The notes below the pieces were generated by a model that searched no databases, had not been told where the DNA came from, and saw only the letters and a list, made by a program, of their open reading frames with translations. Of a stretch of DNA of 64,000 nt, positions 46,409 to 56,443 are shown piece by piece; position 1 is the first letter of the stretch; every line of letters starts with the position of its first letter. Where the stretch lies: NCBI GenBank assembly GCA_026004675.1, contig BPJP01000001.1:806001-870000 (forward strand), read 5' to 3'. A program made the translations under genes and the position numbers. The stretch comes from Gemmatales bacterium. Its GTDB lineage: Bacteria > Planctomycetota > Planctomycetia > Gemmatales > Gemmataceae.

Positions 46409-47179
46409 TTACGGAATCAATCTCCGCAAAAAAGCGATGCTGTCGGTCAGATCGGCGGGCTGATCTTCGCCGCTCGGGCGAACGATAGTCAGCCAGCCTC
46501 GGTATTCGATCTCGGCCAGAACGCTGAGAACGTGCATCCAATCGACGTCTCCATGACCGAGGGGAACTTCCTGAGCGGTCCGTCCCGCGGCCGCCAGCCG
46601 CGCATCCTTGGCATGCACATGGACGATCAGGTCTCCCAGAGCACGTGCACTTTTCGCTGGATCGTGGCCGTGCAATAGCAGATTTCCTGGAGAAAAATTG
46701 ACCGCCAGGCCAGCCGACCGGAATCGCCTCAGGTAATCGGCGACTTTTTCTCCCGAATCGATGCCCGTTTCCCAGGCAAGCACGGCGCCGATGCGGTCGC
46801 CATATTGTCCCACGATTTGCAAAGGCTCATGGAGGGGGTCTGGCTGATCCGGCTCGGGAACGCGGCCTGCTTCAGCGACAACGATGCGGGCTTTGAGGTC
46901 GTAGCTCAATTCGAGAACCCGTTTGACATGTTCGATTCGAGCTTCGTAATTTTCCGGATGTGCCAGTCCGTGTCGGAGTGGGCAGCCGACAGCCGTCACC
47001 GCTAGATTATGGCTTTCGAGGACGTGGCGCAGTTCCCGGCGTCCCGTTTGCGACAGGTTTTTCGGGGCCAACTCGCCGACGGCATCGAGCTGCACGCCGC
47101 CGACTCCCATGCGTTCCGCTTCTCGTAAGGCTCGACGCACCGGCATTTCCAACGAAGAAATACAGATTCCAACTTTCAT
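46409..47179 (-). CDS. Sugar phosphate isomerase/epimerase-like TIM-barrel protein
   Basis: A 256-residue xylose isomerase-like (AP endonuclease family 2) TIM barrel. Features are MKVGICISSLEMPVRRALRE, GVGGVQLDAVGEL, NLAVTAVGCPLRHGLAHPEN, ARIVVAEAGRVPEP, LAWETGIDSGEKVADYL with the metal-ligand Glu region, and VHVHAKDARL and PLGHGDVDWMHVLSVLAEIEYRGWLTIVRPS with metal-site His/Asp residues. Known members isomerise or epimerise sugars; the substrate here is unknown. The start MKVGICISS at 47179 is chosen; a TTG start at 47230 would overlap the ribBA stop and add an unconserved basic stretch. It lies 47 nt after ribBA. Confidence 0.85.
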   Translation of the reverse strand: MKVGICISSLEMPVRRALREAERMGVGGVQLDAVGELAPKNLSQTGRRELRHVLESHNLAVTAVGCPLRHGLAHPENYEARIEHVKRVLELSYDLKARIVVAEAGRVPEPDQPDPLHEPLQIVGQYGDRIGAVLAWETGIDSGEKVADYLRRFRSAGLAVNFSPGNLLLHGHDPAKSARALGDLIVHVHAKDARLAAAGRTAQEVPLGHGDVDWMHVLSVLAEIEYRGWLTIVRPSGEDQPADLTDSIAFLRRLIP

Positions 47180-47226
47180 GACCGCATCCGTCTTTTTTCT
47201 CCGAGGAAAAGCACTCACCGTCCTGT

Positions 47227-48492
47227 TCAATCGAGAATGTGCCCGAGTTTTTCGCGTTTGGTTCGCAAGTAGTTCTCGTTCACGTTGTTGGGTGCGATCT
47301 GGATTGGCACGCGTTCGACGATGCGCAGGCCATATCCTTCCAGTCCGACCACTTTGGCGGGGTTGTTGGTAAGCAGACGAATGTTGCGGACTCCAAGGTC
47401 AGCCAGAATTTGGGCGCCGATGCCGTAGTGGCGCAGATCGGGCTTGAAACCAAGTCGCCGGTTGGCTTCGACAGTGTCCAGGTTTTCCTGCTGTTGCAAG
47501 CGATAGGCATGCAATTTGGCGAGCAGGCCGATTCCTCGCCCTTCCTGGCGCATATAAAGGATCACACCTTTGCCTGCCTGTTGAATCTGCTTCATTGCCT
47601 GCCGCAATTGCGGGCCACAATCGCACTTCAAACTGCCGAATATATCTCCCGTGAGACATTGGCTATGGGCGCGGACCAGCACCGGTTCTTCGGTTGCCTT
47701 TTCGCCGGTAGATTCGACGCCGATACCGCCGAGCGTCAGCGCCAGATGCGGCTCGGGATCGACCACCGACGTGTAAACAAAGAGGTCGAATTCGCCGAAT
47801 TCCGTCGGCAGTTTAAGCGTCAGTTCGCGGTTTACCAGTTTCTCGCGATGACGACGATACTCGATCAAGTCGGCGATGGTACACATCTTCAACCCATGCC
47901 GAGCGCAGAACTCGCGTAGTTGCGGCACGCGAGCCATCCGGCCATCCGGTGTCAGGATTTCGCAAATAACAGCGGCTTCCTGAAAACCAGCCAGCCGCGC
48001 CAAGTCCGTGCTTCCTTCGGTATGTCCGGAACGCACGAGCACGCCTCCCGGCTCCGCCCGCAAGCCGTCCACGTGGCCCGGTCGAATCAGGTCGTTTGGC
48101 TTCGATCTTGGATCAATCGCTACTTGGATCGTTCGGCAACGGTCGAACGCGGAGGTTCCCGTCTCGATGCCGACGCGAGCATCGAATTTGACCGTGAACG
48201 CTGTCCCCATTCGGCTGGTGTTCACAGGCGTTTGCGGATCGAGATGGAGTCGTTCGCAATGTTCCGCCGACATCGCCAGGCACAAGACGCCTCGGCCGTG
48301 CGTCAACATGAAGTTGATTGCTTCAGGAGTCGCTTTTTCCGCCGCCAGTACCAGGTCTCCTTCGTTTTCCCGATGCTCGTCGTCGACCAACACGATCATC
48401 CGGCCAGCGCGCAACTCCTCAATCGCTTCTTCGATCGAACAAAAACCTTCCCGCTCGCTTGCTTCATCTGGCATGGGTATTTCTCGGTACAT
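47227..48492 (-). CDS. ribBA: Bifunctional 3,4-dihydroxy-2-butanone 4-phosphate synthase / GTP cyclohydrolase II
   Basis: RibBA supplies both precursors of riboflavin. The N-terminal RibB domain (residues ~15-215) shows VLVDDEHRENEGDLVLAAEKAT, HGRGVLCLAMS and RPGHVDGLRAEPGGVLVRSGHTEGSTDLARLAG. The C-terminal RibA domain shows the zinc cysteines in SQCLTGDIFGSLKCDCGPQL, then VILYMRQEGRGIGLLAKLHAYRLQ and YGIGAQILADLGVRNIRLLTNNPAK. Both active sites look complete. The 421-residue length is normal. I searched the 177-nt upstream region for an FMN riboswitch and found no RFN-box signature. Confidence 0.95.
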   Translation of the reverse strand: MYREIPMPDEASEREGFCSIEEAIEELRAGRMIVLVDDEHRENEGDLVLAAEKATPEAINFMLTHGRGVLCLAMSAEHCERLHLDPQTPVNTSRMGTAFTVKFDARVGIETGTSAFDRCRTIQVAIDPRSKPNDLIRPGHVDGLRAEPGGVLVRSGHTEGSTDLARLAGFQEAAVICEILTPDGRMARVPQLREFCARHGLKMCTIADLIEYRRHREKLVNRELTLKLPTEFGEFDLFVYTSVVDPEPHLALTLGGIGVESTGEKATEEPVLVRAHSQCLTGDIFGSLKCDCGPQLRQAMKQIQQAGKGVILYMRQEGRGIGLLAKLHAYRLQQQENLDTVEANRRLGFKPDLRHYGIGAQILADLGVRNIRLLTNNPAKVVGLEGYGLRIVERVPIQIAPNNVNENYLRTKREKLGHILD

Positions 48493-48669
48493 ACGGACTT
48501 GTCTTGTTCATTCTATGAAAGCACGGAATCAGGAACCAAGACCAGAAAGAGAGCATGGTCAGGAGTCGATCACAACGACCGCTGCACGACATGCGAGAGA
48601 GTGCTCCTGCTTGGAATTGGCCAGGGGAGTGTAATAAACTTGAAAAGACGCTTTGTAGAGGTAATCCCC

Positions 48670-51600
48670 ATGTCGGTGTTTGTTTGTTCCCATTGTCGAA
48701 CGCCGTTGCCATCCAAGGACGAATTCACGGGCGAAGAGGTTCGCTGTCCATCGTGCGCCAGGCTGACGGTTCCATTGCTATCCGACGGGTCGCCTAATGG
48801 GAACGATCCATTTCAAACCGAACCTTTTCTTGGAGATGCCCGGGCCGATCCGCCCGACCCTTACCAAACCAGCCCCTATCCTGTGCTGCCCGAGACACCG
48901 AACGATGTCGCGGTGACGAGAATCGGCCGGTACCGTATTGAACGCGAGTTGGGGCGAGGAGGATTTGGAACAGTCTATCTTGCTGCCGACGAAGAGCTTG
49001 GCCGAAAAGTAGCGGTCAAAGTGCCGAACAGTAGCCGCGTCTCTACCCCCGCGGAAGCAGAGATGTTCTTGGCTGAAGCGCGCGTTCTCGCCCAACTGGA
49101 TCACCCCAATATTGTTACCGTGTACGACGTGGGCAAGACGGACGATGGCCGCTGCTTTATCGTTTCCAAATACATCGAGGGAAGTGATTTGGCTGCGCGC
49201 CTTGAGCGTGGTCAGCCACCGATTGCGGAAACCGTTGAACTGGTCGCCACGGTCGCTGACGCGTTGCATTATTTGCACACGCACGGCTACGTACACTGCG
49301 ACGTCAAACCGAGAAATATCCTGGTAGACAAGACCGGCCGGCCATTCGTTGCTGATTTCGGACTGGTCCGCAAGGACGAGGATATTCGCAGAGGGCATCG
49401 CATTACGGGCACTCCGGCCTTCATGGCGCCGGAAATGGCACGCGGCGAAGGCCATCGGATCGACGGACGAGCAGATATCTTCAGTCTCGGAGTCGTCTTG
49501 TATCAGCTTTTGACGAACCGCCTGCCTTTTGAAGGACAGACAATATCAGAAGTGTTGGATCATGTCATCCACTCCGAACCCTGGCCGCCAAGGCAAATCG
49601 ACGCCTCGATCCCTCGCGAACTGGAACGAATCTGTTTAAAGGCGCTGGCGAAAAAAGCAACCGATCGATACACGACCGCCAAGGATCTGGCAGACGATTT
49701 GCGCCATTTTCTGCACGCACTCAAGGACAGCAGCGAAAAGCCCGACACGCTTCCCGTCAACGACGCACCGCCAGCCGTTGTTCCAAAGGGATTGCGTGCT
49801 TTCGATGCGCACGACGCCGACTTTTTCCTTGAGTTGCTGCCTGGTCCTCGCGACCGCAACGGCTTGCCGGATTCGCTTCGTTTCTGGAAATCGCGCATCG
49901 AAGAAACCCTCTCTGAAAAGACCTTCTCCGTTGGATTGGTTTACGGTCCTTCTGGCTGTGGCAAATCCTCGCTCGTCAAGGCCGGCTTGCTTCCCCGCCT
50001 GGCAGATCACGTTCTACCCATTTACCTCGAAGCGACGCCGAAAGACACGATACCCCGATTGTTCAAAGCACTGAAACGGGCCTGCCCAAACCTGCCGCCA
50101 GAAATCACATTGACGGATGCCCTGGCATCGCTGCGCAAAGCGAATCAGCTGGGGAAGAAAGTACTGATCATTTTGGACCAGTTCGAACAATGGCTGCACG
50201 CAGCCAGGTCCGCTGAAAACGCAGAGTTGGTGGCTGCTCTGCGCCAATGTGACGGCGGCAACGTGCAATGCCTTCTCATGGTGCGCGACGATTTCTGGCT
50301 GGCCATCAGTCGATTCATGTCCGAATTGGAAGTTCCCCTCGTAGAAGGGGAGAATTCTCTCCTCGTCGACTTGTTCGATCGACGCCACGCCAAAAAAGTC
50401 CTGGCGGCATTTGGCCGAGCGTATGGCGCTTTGTCCGATCCTCCCGACCACGATCAAGAAGTCTTCTTGCAACAGGCAGTGGACGGGCTCGCCGAAAATG
50501 ACAGAGTGATTCCCATCAGGCTGGCACTTTTCGCCGACATGATGAAACACAAACCGTGGCAGCCTCGTACCCTGAAAACGATCGGCGGTATGCACGGATT
50601 GGCCGCGACTTTCCTCGAAGAAGCTTTTTCCGCTCGCACGGCGCACCCCAAGCATCGATTCCACGAGCAGGCGGCCAGAACCGTCCTCAAAGCACTTCTT
50701 CCCGAGGCGGGAAGCCAGATCAAAGGAAACTCGTTGTCGAAAAGCGAACTGCGCCGGATATCCGGCTATGACAACAATCCAAAAGCCTTCGACGAGTTGC
50801 TGAGCTTGCTCGATTCCGAACTTCGGCTGATTACGCCCGTCGACGCCGAAGCGACTCCGGACTCGGAAGAAAAGGAACGATACCAACTGACACACGACTA
50901 TCTCGTGCCGGCATTACGGGAATGGCTGACGCGGAAACAAAAGGAAACCATCAGAGGAAGAGCCGAATTGCGCCTCGCCGATCGGGCTGCTTTGTGGAAT
51001 GCCCATCCGGCGAACCGCTACTTGCCAGCCTGCTGGGAATGGGCGAACATTCTTTTGTTCACGAAAAAACATGCCTGGACAGCGCCGCAACGAAAAATGA
51101 TGCGTCAAGCCAGCCGGTACTATCTGACGCGCGCGGCTGTCTTGGCTGCTTTGTTCGTCGTGGTTGTTTTTGCAGGACGAAAATTCAGCTCTCATGCAGC
51201 CGCTCAGGTGCGCGCCACTTACGCCGCCGGACTCGTCCAAGCCTTGCGCCATTCCGACATCGAAGAAGTACCCGACCTCATCGAAAAGATGGAAAAGTAT
51301 CGGGAGTGGACAGACCCTTTGATACGGAAGGAATTAGCCAGCGCACCGTTCGATTCTCGACAGCGACTCCACGCAAGCCTGGCCCTTTTGCCTGTTGACG
51401 ACAGCCAGGTTGATTATCTGTTTACACGTTTGCTGGAAGCCTCACCGCGGGAAGTGGCGATCCTTCGCCAGGCTCTGCTAAATCACAAGAAGAAACTGAT
51501 TCCCCGTCTGTGGCCTATTGTCGAGCGTCCCCGCGAAAAACCCCACCGCCTGCGCGCAGCGGCGGCGTTGGCTCTTTTCGATCCCCGCAACCAAAGGTGG

Positions 51601-53190
51601 AACAACGTCAAGATCGGCATTGCCGAAGACCTGGTCTCCGTCAATCCCCTCGCTCTGGGAACGTGGCTCGATGTTCTTCGACCTGTTCGCGACAAACTGT
51701 TGGAACCGTTGACCAGCATCTTTCGCAACGCAGGTCGGTCCGCCGAGCAACGTCTGTTGACGGCGACGATCCTCTCTGAGTATGCCGCGGACAAACCCGA
51801 CATCCTTGCCGAATTGACCCTTGCCGCCGATGCCACCCAGTTTCATTTGTTGTTTCCGAAAGTCGAAGCCTTCGCCAAAGACATCGCACCTGTTTTCGAG
51901 AAGATCATCGGCCGGTCGCTCGATGAAGCGAAAACCAATGACGAAAAAGAAATCCTGGCGAAGCAGCAAGCCAATGCAGCCGTGGCGCTGATCCGCCTCG
52001 GACACGGCAATAGCGTCTGGCATCTTTTCGACCATTCACCCGATCCTCGAGTACGCAGCTATTTGATTCATCGAGTCGTTCCACTGGGCGTCGATCCGGC
52101 GGTCCTCCTGGCACAACTCGAACAAGAAAAGAAACCGGCTATCCAGAGGGCCTTATGGCTGAGTCTCGGCAATTACCAGCCGGACGACTTGCCGGTCAAA
52201 GACTTGATCCCTCGCTTGCTTGCCGTCTATCGCAATACCCGAGATGCGGGATTGCACGGCACCGTCGAATGGTTGTTGCGAAAGTGGCACGCGGAGAAAC
52301 AACTCATCGAGGTCGATAAAGAACTGGCAACGGGAGAAATCGACGACCAGCGCCAGTGGTACATCAACAAACAAGGTCAGACCATGGTGGTGATTCGCGG
52401 CCCAGTCGAATTCTTGATGGGTTCGCCGACATCGGAAGCCGACCGGGAAGGCGGTCCGCAAGGGGAAAACGAGAGGCAGCACCGCCGACGGATTTCCCGC
52501 AGTTTCGCTATCTCGGCCAGAGAAGTGACCATCGAGCAGTTCTCGCGTTTTCGTAAAGAGCACGATCGCGACAAGAAATTGGCACCGACGGCCGATTGCC
52601 CAGTGACTTCGGTTTCCTGGTACGATGCTGCCGCCTACTGCAACTGGCTCAGCCAGCAGGAAGGCATAGCCCGGGAGCAGTGGTGTTACGAACCCAACTC
52701 CGAGGGAAAATATGCTGCCGGCATGAGCGTTAAATGGAATTATTTGCACCTGAAAGGCTATCGGTTGCCGAGCGAGGCGGAATGGGAGTTCGCCTGCCGG
52801 AGCAATGCCATTACCAGTCGTTATTATGGGGAGACCGAGGAATTGCTCGGCAACTACGCATGGTATGCGAAAAACTCATACGATCGGCAGATGCTGCCGG
52901 TGGGGCGACTGATGCCGAACGATTTCGGTTTGTTCGACATGCTCGGCAACGCCGGCGAATGGGTACACGATCAGCCATTCATTTATCCGCAAGGCGCAGG
53001 CCCATTCGAAGACCGCGAACGCATCCAACTTCGAACCACAAACGAGAGCCTTACCTTGCGAGTGATCCGTGGAGGTTCGTTTCTCGCCAAATCTCTCTTT
53101 GTGCGTTGTGCCTCCCGTGACCGGGCGCCGTCGGTCAGCAAGTTTACCAGTGTTGGCTTCCGGGTAGCGAGGACGCTTCGCTGGGAGTAA
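48670..53190 (+). CDS. Ser/Thr kinase - STAND-like NTPase - membrane span - HEAT-like - FGE/SUMF1 fusion
   Basis: A 1506-residue signalling giant. Residues 6-29 form a zinc ribbon (CSHC...CPSC). A Hanks-type kinase follows (~90-350): GRGGFGTVYLAADEELGRKVAVKV, HCDVKPRNIL (about 209; Cys replaces the usual Arg of HRD), ADFGLVRK and FMAPEMARG. Next is an nSTAND1-like NTPase (~415-770), Walker A GPSGCGKSSLVKAGLLPRL (about 426), Walker B KVLIILDQFEQWL and a winged-helix LTHDYLVPALREWLTRKQ. One membrane helix (~820-837) separates it from a HEAT-like region (~840-1230). The last ~265 residues are FGE/SUMF1-like: GSPTSEADREGGPQGE, YRLPSEAEWEFACRS, FDMLGNAGEWVHD and VRCASRDRAPS. Start ATG 48670 has GAGG nine bases before it. 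The role of such fusions is unknown. Confidence 0.9.
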   Translation: MSVFVCSHCRTPLPSKDEFTGEEVRCPSCARLTVPLLSDGSPNGNDPFQTEPFLGDARADPPDPYQTSPYPVLPETPNDVAVTRIGRYRIERELGRGGFGTVYLAADEELGRKVAVKVPNSSRVSTPAEAEMFLAEARVLAQLDHPNIVTVYDVGKTDDGRCFIVSKYIEGSDLAARLERGQPPIAETVELVATVADALHYLHTHGYVHCDVKPRNILVDKTGRPFVADFGLVRKDEDIRRGHRITGTPAFMAPEMARGEGHRIDGRADIFSLGVVLYQLLTNRLPFEGQTISEVLDHVIHSEPWPPRQIDASIPRELERICLKALAKKATDRYTTAKDLADDLRHFLHALKDSSEKPDTLPVNDAPPAVVPKGLRAFDAHDADFFLELLPGPRDRNGLPDSLRFWKSRIEETLSEKTFSVGLVYGPSGCGKSSLVKAGLLPRLADHVLPIYLEATPKDTIPRLFKALKRACPNLPPEITLTDALASLRKANQLGKKVLIILDQFEQWLHAARSAENAELVAALRQCDGGNVQCLLMVRDDFWLAISRFMSELEVPLVEGENSLLVDLFDRRHAKKVLAAFGRAYGALSDPPDHDQEVFLQQAVDGLAENDRVIPIRLALFADMMKHKPWQPRTLKTIGGMHGLAATFLEEAFSARTAHPKHRFHEQAARTVLKALLPEAGSQIKGNSLSKSELRRISGYDNNPKAFDELLSLLDSELRLITPVDAEATPDSEEKERYQLTHDYLVPALREWLTRKQKETIRGRAELRLADRAALWNAHPANRYLPACWEWANILLFTKKHAWTAPQRKMMRQASRYYLTRAAVLAALFVVVVFAGRKFSSHAAAQVRATYAAGLVQALRHSDIEEVPDLIEKMEKYREWTDPLIRKELASAPFDSRQRLHASLALLPVDDSQVDYLFTRLLEASPREVAILRQALLNHKKKLIPRLWPIVERPREKPHRLRAAAALALFDPRNQRWNNVKIGIAEDLVSVNPLALGTWLDVLRPVRDKLLEPLTSIFRNAGRSAEQRLLTATILSEYAADKPDILAELTLAADATQFHLLFPKVEAFAKDIAPVFEKIIGRSLDEAKTNDEKEILAKQQANAAVALIRLGHGNSVWHLFDHSPDPRVRSYLIHRVVPLGVDPAVLLAQLEQEKKPAIQRALWLSLGNYQPDDLPVKDLIPRLLAVYRNTRDAGLHGTVEWLLRKWHAEKQLIEVDKELATGEIDDQRQWYINKQGQTMVVIRGPVEFLMGSPTSEADREGGPQGENERQHRRRISRSFAISAREVTIEQFSRFRKEHDRDKKLAPTADCPVTSVSWYDAAAYCNWLSQQEGIAREQWCYEPNSEGKYAAGMSVKWNYLHLKGYRLPSEAEWEFACRSNAITSRYYGETEELLGNYAWYAKNSYDRQMLPVGRLMPNDFGLFDMLGNAGEWVHDQPFIYPQGAGPFEDRERIQLRTTNESLTLRVIRGGSFLAKSLFVRCASRDRAPSVSKFTSVGFRVARTLRWE

Positions 53191-53213
53191 CGTCGGTAGC
53201 GCCGATCGGCAGC

Positions 53214-56200
53214 CTACTTTTCTCCCAGACAAACGAGTTCCCCCGCTTGCGTGGTGAGAAACAATTTGCCTTCCGCGATGGCCAGTCCGTCCCAAGCGGG
53301 AGGCGGAACCCGTGTTTCCGTGACGACCTTGCCATCCGCGGTGGAAATGACTTTCAGTCTGCCGTCCTGGTGCACAACATACAGGCGATCCTTGGCCAAC
53401 GCCATGCCGTGAATACGATTGTAAAGCTGGGTGCCATACTTCACCGGTTTCTTTGGCGTCTTCGGATCGGCGAACGGGTCGACCTTCCATTTGGCATTCT
53501 GGGCAATGCGATCGGTTCGATAAGGCCGGCCGTTTTGACGGGCAACCTTGCCCGCTTCCCATCCAGTGATCCATTTGCTGTTGAACTTCTCGCCTTTATC
53601 GAGATCGAAGTCTCGGCGGAATAAGGTCGTCGTCCCGTTCAGATAGCTGTAGACATTATCATCTCGGAATGCGACGAGAGGTCGACGCGACGCTTCGCCC
53701 GCAAAGCGATGCTGGTGTCGAGCGTCGTAGGTCCATGAACCACGCGGAACCCAGACTCCCCCGGCTCCCATGTCCAAGCGAGCAAAGGCATTCCATTTGT
53801 CGACCGACACGTTTCTGCCATCGAGCGATACAATCCACCGGCTCATGGCGATCCCCTTTCCTTCTTTGTGAAGAATGTCAAAGGGATCGAATTCCAGGCC
53901 GGAATTTTCATAGAAACCTTTTTGGGGAACCGAGTCGATTCGGCGGACCCAGTGCCGCTTTCCCGTGAGCGGATCCACAGCGAAGAGCAGGATGCCGCCA
54001 TCCGCCAGGGGTTGTCTGCCTGCCGCGAAATAGGCCACATCATCCATGACCAAAACAGCTCCCGGCACAGGCCACGGAGATTCGACTTGTCCATGCGCGA
54101 CGATTCGCTCGTCGGTCGGAGCGGCACGCAGACGCCAGACCAAATCGCCGGTGTCCGCTCGCACGGCATAGACCCAGCCGTCCGCCGACCCGAACAAACA
54201 CAGTCCACGATAAATCGCCGGCGGCGTATCGAGTCGGCCGTTGGCACGAAACCGCCAACGTACCTCGCCAGTGCTGGTATCCACCGCGACCAACTCGTGA
54301 GCGTTCGGTCGCATGACAAAAGCCTTCCCATAGGCGATCGTGGGTGCACTCAGCGGGCCTTTGACCTTCGGGTTGTTTCGCCAATCGTGGAGAATCGGAC
54401 CAATAGCAGGGGCATTCGCGCTTGCTTCCCGCCGATAGACCAACGCCTCTTTCGCGGTGTTGAGCGGCACACGCCAGATTTCGCGAAGGTTTTCCGGTCC
54501 GGCCAACGGTGTGCTGCTGCTCCGCCACACGTCATGGCGATAGAGGGGCCAATCCCTTTCCGTTGGGCTGGCCGCTTTCGGGTCGGCCTGGGCCGGCCCT
54601 TTTTCAAGCACGAAGTCAATCTTTTCCACCGGCAAGGTGGCAGGATTCGGTCGGGTCGACGCAGGAGCCATCGCGACGTAACCACGCAGCATTGGCCAGC
54701 ATGTGCAATGCTTGGGCGTCGTATAAACCAGACCGTTGGCAGGCACCCAACCATTTTCCGGCGAACAGTTCGCTTTGGTAATCCGATTCGCGATGACCTT
54801 GCCTGACAGCAAGCTGGTCAAATCCAGTTCACCGGCGAACAAATAATTTGGCGTGCAAACCGGCGGAAAACAATGGGCCAGTCCAGCAGGCAGCGTCACC
54901 CGCACACGTCCCGTTTTCGGGTCCAGCGCCGACACCTGCACCGGTTCGCGTTTCATCTTCTCTTTGGCAGCGGTGTTGACCTTCCCGCCATGCAGGATCC
55001 ACAGGTTCTTGTTGATGACCATGGCCCGAGCCTGCCGACGATGGTTCATGCCCGGAGGAAAACTTTTCGACCAGCGGTGTTCGCCGTCTTTGGCTTCCAC
55101 AACATGAATTCCATTACCCGCGTCGTGATCATTGAGCGACGATTCCTCGAAGATCAACATGTCGTCGGCAAGGACTGTCCGGGCGGTACGCGGCAACCAC
55201 GGATAATCGCTCCGTTGCCATTCCACTTCGCCGGTGCGGGCGTCGAGCACGACCGCTTCACGCTTTTCTCCTCGCCGAACCTCCCCCTTGATCAACGCCA
55301 CCCACTTGCCATCCGCAATCACATTGCTCGGATTGGAGCAGTCGTATTTCCAGATCTGTTTGGCTTGCCAGCTATTTCTCCCAGATTTATCCTTGATGGC
55401 CAATGGCTCGATCCGGAAGGCACGCACAGAACTGCCCTCCGCGACAATGACACGCTCTCCATCAAACAAGAGCTCGGTTGCGTCACGCACATCCCCAAAC
55501 GTCAACTCGACTTCTCCCGTGCGGGCGTTCAAAGCCACCGGCTGATTCTGCCTGACGGCAAAGACGAACTCCGCCGTGGCGACCGGCCGGCCAAATCGGC
55601 TCGATAGTCGAGGCAAGCGAAAATCAAAAGCGTTCAGGCTGTCGCTTTTGCGCAAGTCCCGATGCCATAGCCGCAGACCGTTGAAACCGTCGCGGGCGAT
55701 CATCCCGCCGTAGAAGTTGCGGCCTCCTGCCGTCACCATGCCTTCCACTTCGGACGTGGCAGCCGCGATCCAACGAACCCGCTCTGGCGGCCCCACCAGC
55801 GTATCCAACGACACTGCATTACCGTTACTTCCATGCCGAGGGTGGGACCATTCATCCATTTCCTTTGGCCACGGCTTCTGGGCCAGCACTCGCGAACCAC
55901 TCTCGCTCAACCTGGTGAACCCCGCTCGCTGAAGTTCCTCCTTGTCCGCCAGTCCCTTGGCCAAAAACAACACTCGCCCATAGGGTGTCAAAACGCGAAA
56001 GAGTTCCGACGCCGGCACGGCGTATTCTGCAACCACAATCAAATTGACAACGTTCTCCGCGTAAGGAAGCTGCTGGCGGTCTTGATGCACCTCCGCCCAG
56101 GCCAGTCCGTAAAAGCCATTGTCCGTCAAGTTCCGGCGAGCAGCCTCCACTTTTGCTGAATTGCCATCCAGAACATGAATCAAGAACCGACCGCTGTGAC

Positions 56201-56372
56201 TTAAACGCGCCGCGCTGGTCGTGTCTCCAGCACCAAGCTGCACAAGCAAGCCGCCCGAAAGTCCCGCCTCCTTGACAGGGTCATACTCGCCAGCATGAAC
56301 GCCGCCGAACGATCCCACAATCAAGCATAAAGCCGCGCCAATCCAGTTTCCGAAGTTGTTGATGGTTCTCAT
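53214..56372 (-). CDS. Secreted methyltransferase-like / PQQ beta-propeller protein
   Basis: A 1052-residue exported protein. Residues 1-28 are a signal peptide (MRTINNFGNWIGAALCLIVG, then SFGGVHA). Residues ~30-165 resemble a class I SAM-methyltransferase fold: LLVQLGAGDTTSAARL (motif I-like), FLIHVLDGNSAKVEAARRNL (motif II-like), LPYAENVVNLIVVAEYA and LFRVLTPYGRVLFLAKG. From ~180 to the end is an eight-bladed PQQ-type propeller with repeats such as LDARTGEVEWQR, ALDPKTGRVRVTLP, AVDTSTGEVRWRFRANG, AVRADTGDLVWRLRA and AVDPLTGKRHWVRR, closing with ADGKVVTETRVPPPAWDGLAIAEGKLFLTT. Typical quinoprotein catalytic residues cannot be confirmed. The gene converges on the kinase giant, 23 nt away. Confidence 0.85.
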   Translation of the reverse strand: MRTINNFGNWIGAALCLIVGSFGGVHAGEYDPVKEAGLSGGLLVQLGAGDTTSAARLSHSGRFLIHVLDGNSAKVEAARRNLTDNGFYGLAWAEVHQDRQQLPYAENVVNLIVVAEYAVPASELFRVLTPYGRVLFLAKGLADKEELQRAGFTRLSESGSRVLAQKPWPKEMDEWSHPRHGSNGNAVSLDTLVGPPERVRWIAAATSEVEGMVTAGGRNFYGGMIARDGFNGLRLWHRDLRKSDSLNAFDFRLPRLSSRFGRPVATAEFVFAVRQNQPVALNARTGEVELTFGDVRDATELLFDGERVIVAEGSSVRAFRIEPLAIKDKSGRNSWQAKQIWKYDCSNPSNVIADGKWVALIKGEVRRGEKREAVVLDARTGEVEWQRSDYPWLPRTARTVLADDMLIFEESSLNDHDAGNGIHVVEAKDGEHRWSKSFPPGMNHRRQARAMVINKNLWILHGGKVNTAAKEKMKREPVQVSALDPKTGRVRVTLPAGLAHCFPPVCTPNYLFAGELDLTSLLSGKVIANRITKANCSPENGWVPANGLVYTTPKHCTCWPMLRGYVAMAPASTRPNPATLPVEKIDFVLEKGPAQADPKAASPTERDWPLYRHDVWRSSSTPLAGPENLREIWRVPLNTAKEALVYRREASANAPAIGPILHDWRNNPKVKGPLSAPTIAYGKAFVMRPNAHELVAVDTSTGEVRWRFRANGRLDTPPAIYRGLCLFGSADGWVYAVRADTGDLVWRLRAAPTDERIVAHGQVESPWPVPGAVLVMDDVAYFAAGRQPLADGGILLFAVDPLTGKRHWVRRIDSVPQKGFYENSGLEFDPFDILHKEGKGIAMSRWIVSLDGRNVSVDKWNAFARLDMGAGGVWVPRGSWTYDARHQHRFAGEASRRPLVAFRDDNVYSYLNGTTTLFRRDFDLDKGEKFNSKWITGWEAGKVARQNGRPYRTDRIAQNAKWKVDPFADPKTPKKPVKYGTQLYNRIHGMALAKDRLYVVHQDGRLKVISTADGKVVTETRVPPPAWDGLAIAEGKLFLTTQAGELVCLGEK

Positions 56373-56443
56373 GATGAATTATCGTCGGGGAAAGAGAAAC
56401 AGTTGTTCGGTTGACCATCGTAGCTTAACCACCCAGATTACCG

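Noticed and set aside
48493..48669. FMN riboswitch before ribBA
   Set aside because: The 177-nt region lacks the conserved RFN-element blocks, so riboswitch control is not supported.
47920..48669. Upstream extension of the kinase-FGE frame
   Set aside because: It overlaps ribBA on the opposite strand and encodes low-complexity sequence; the zinc ribbon begins at 48670 after a ribosome-binding site.
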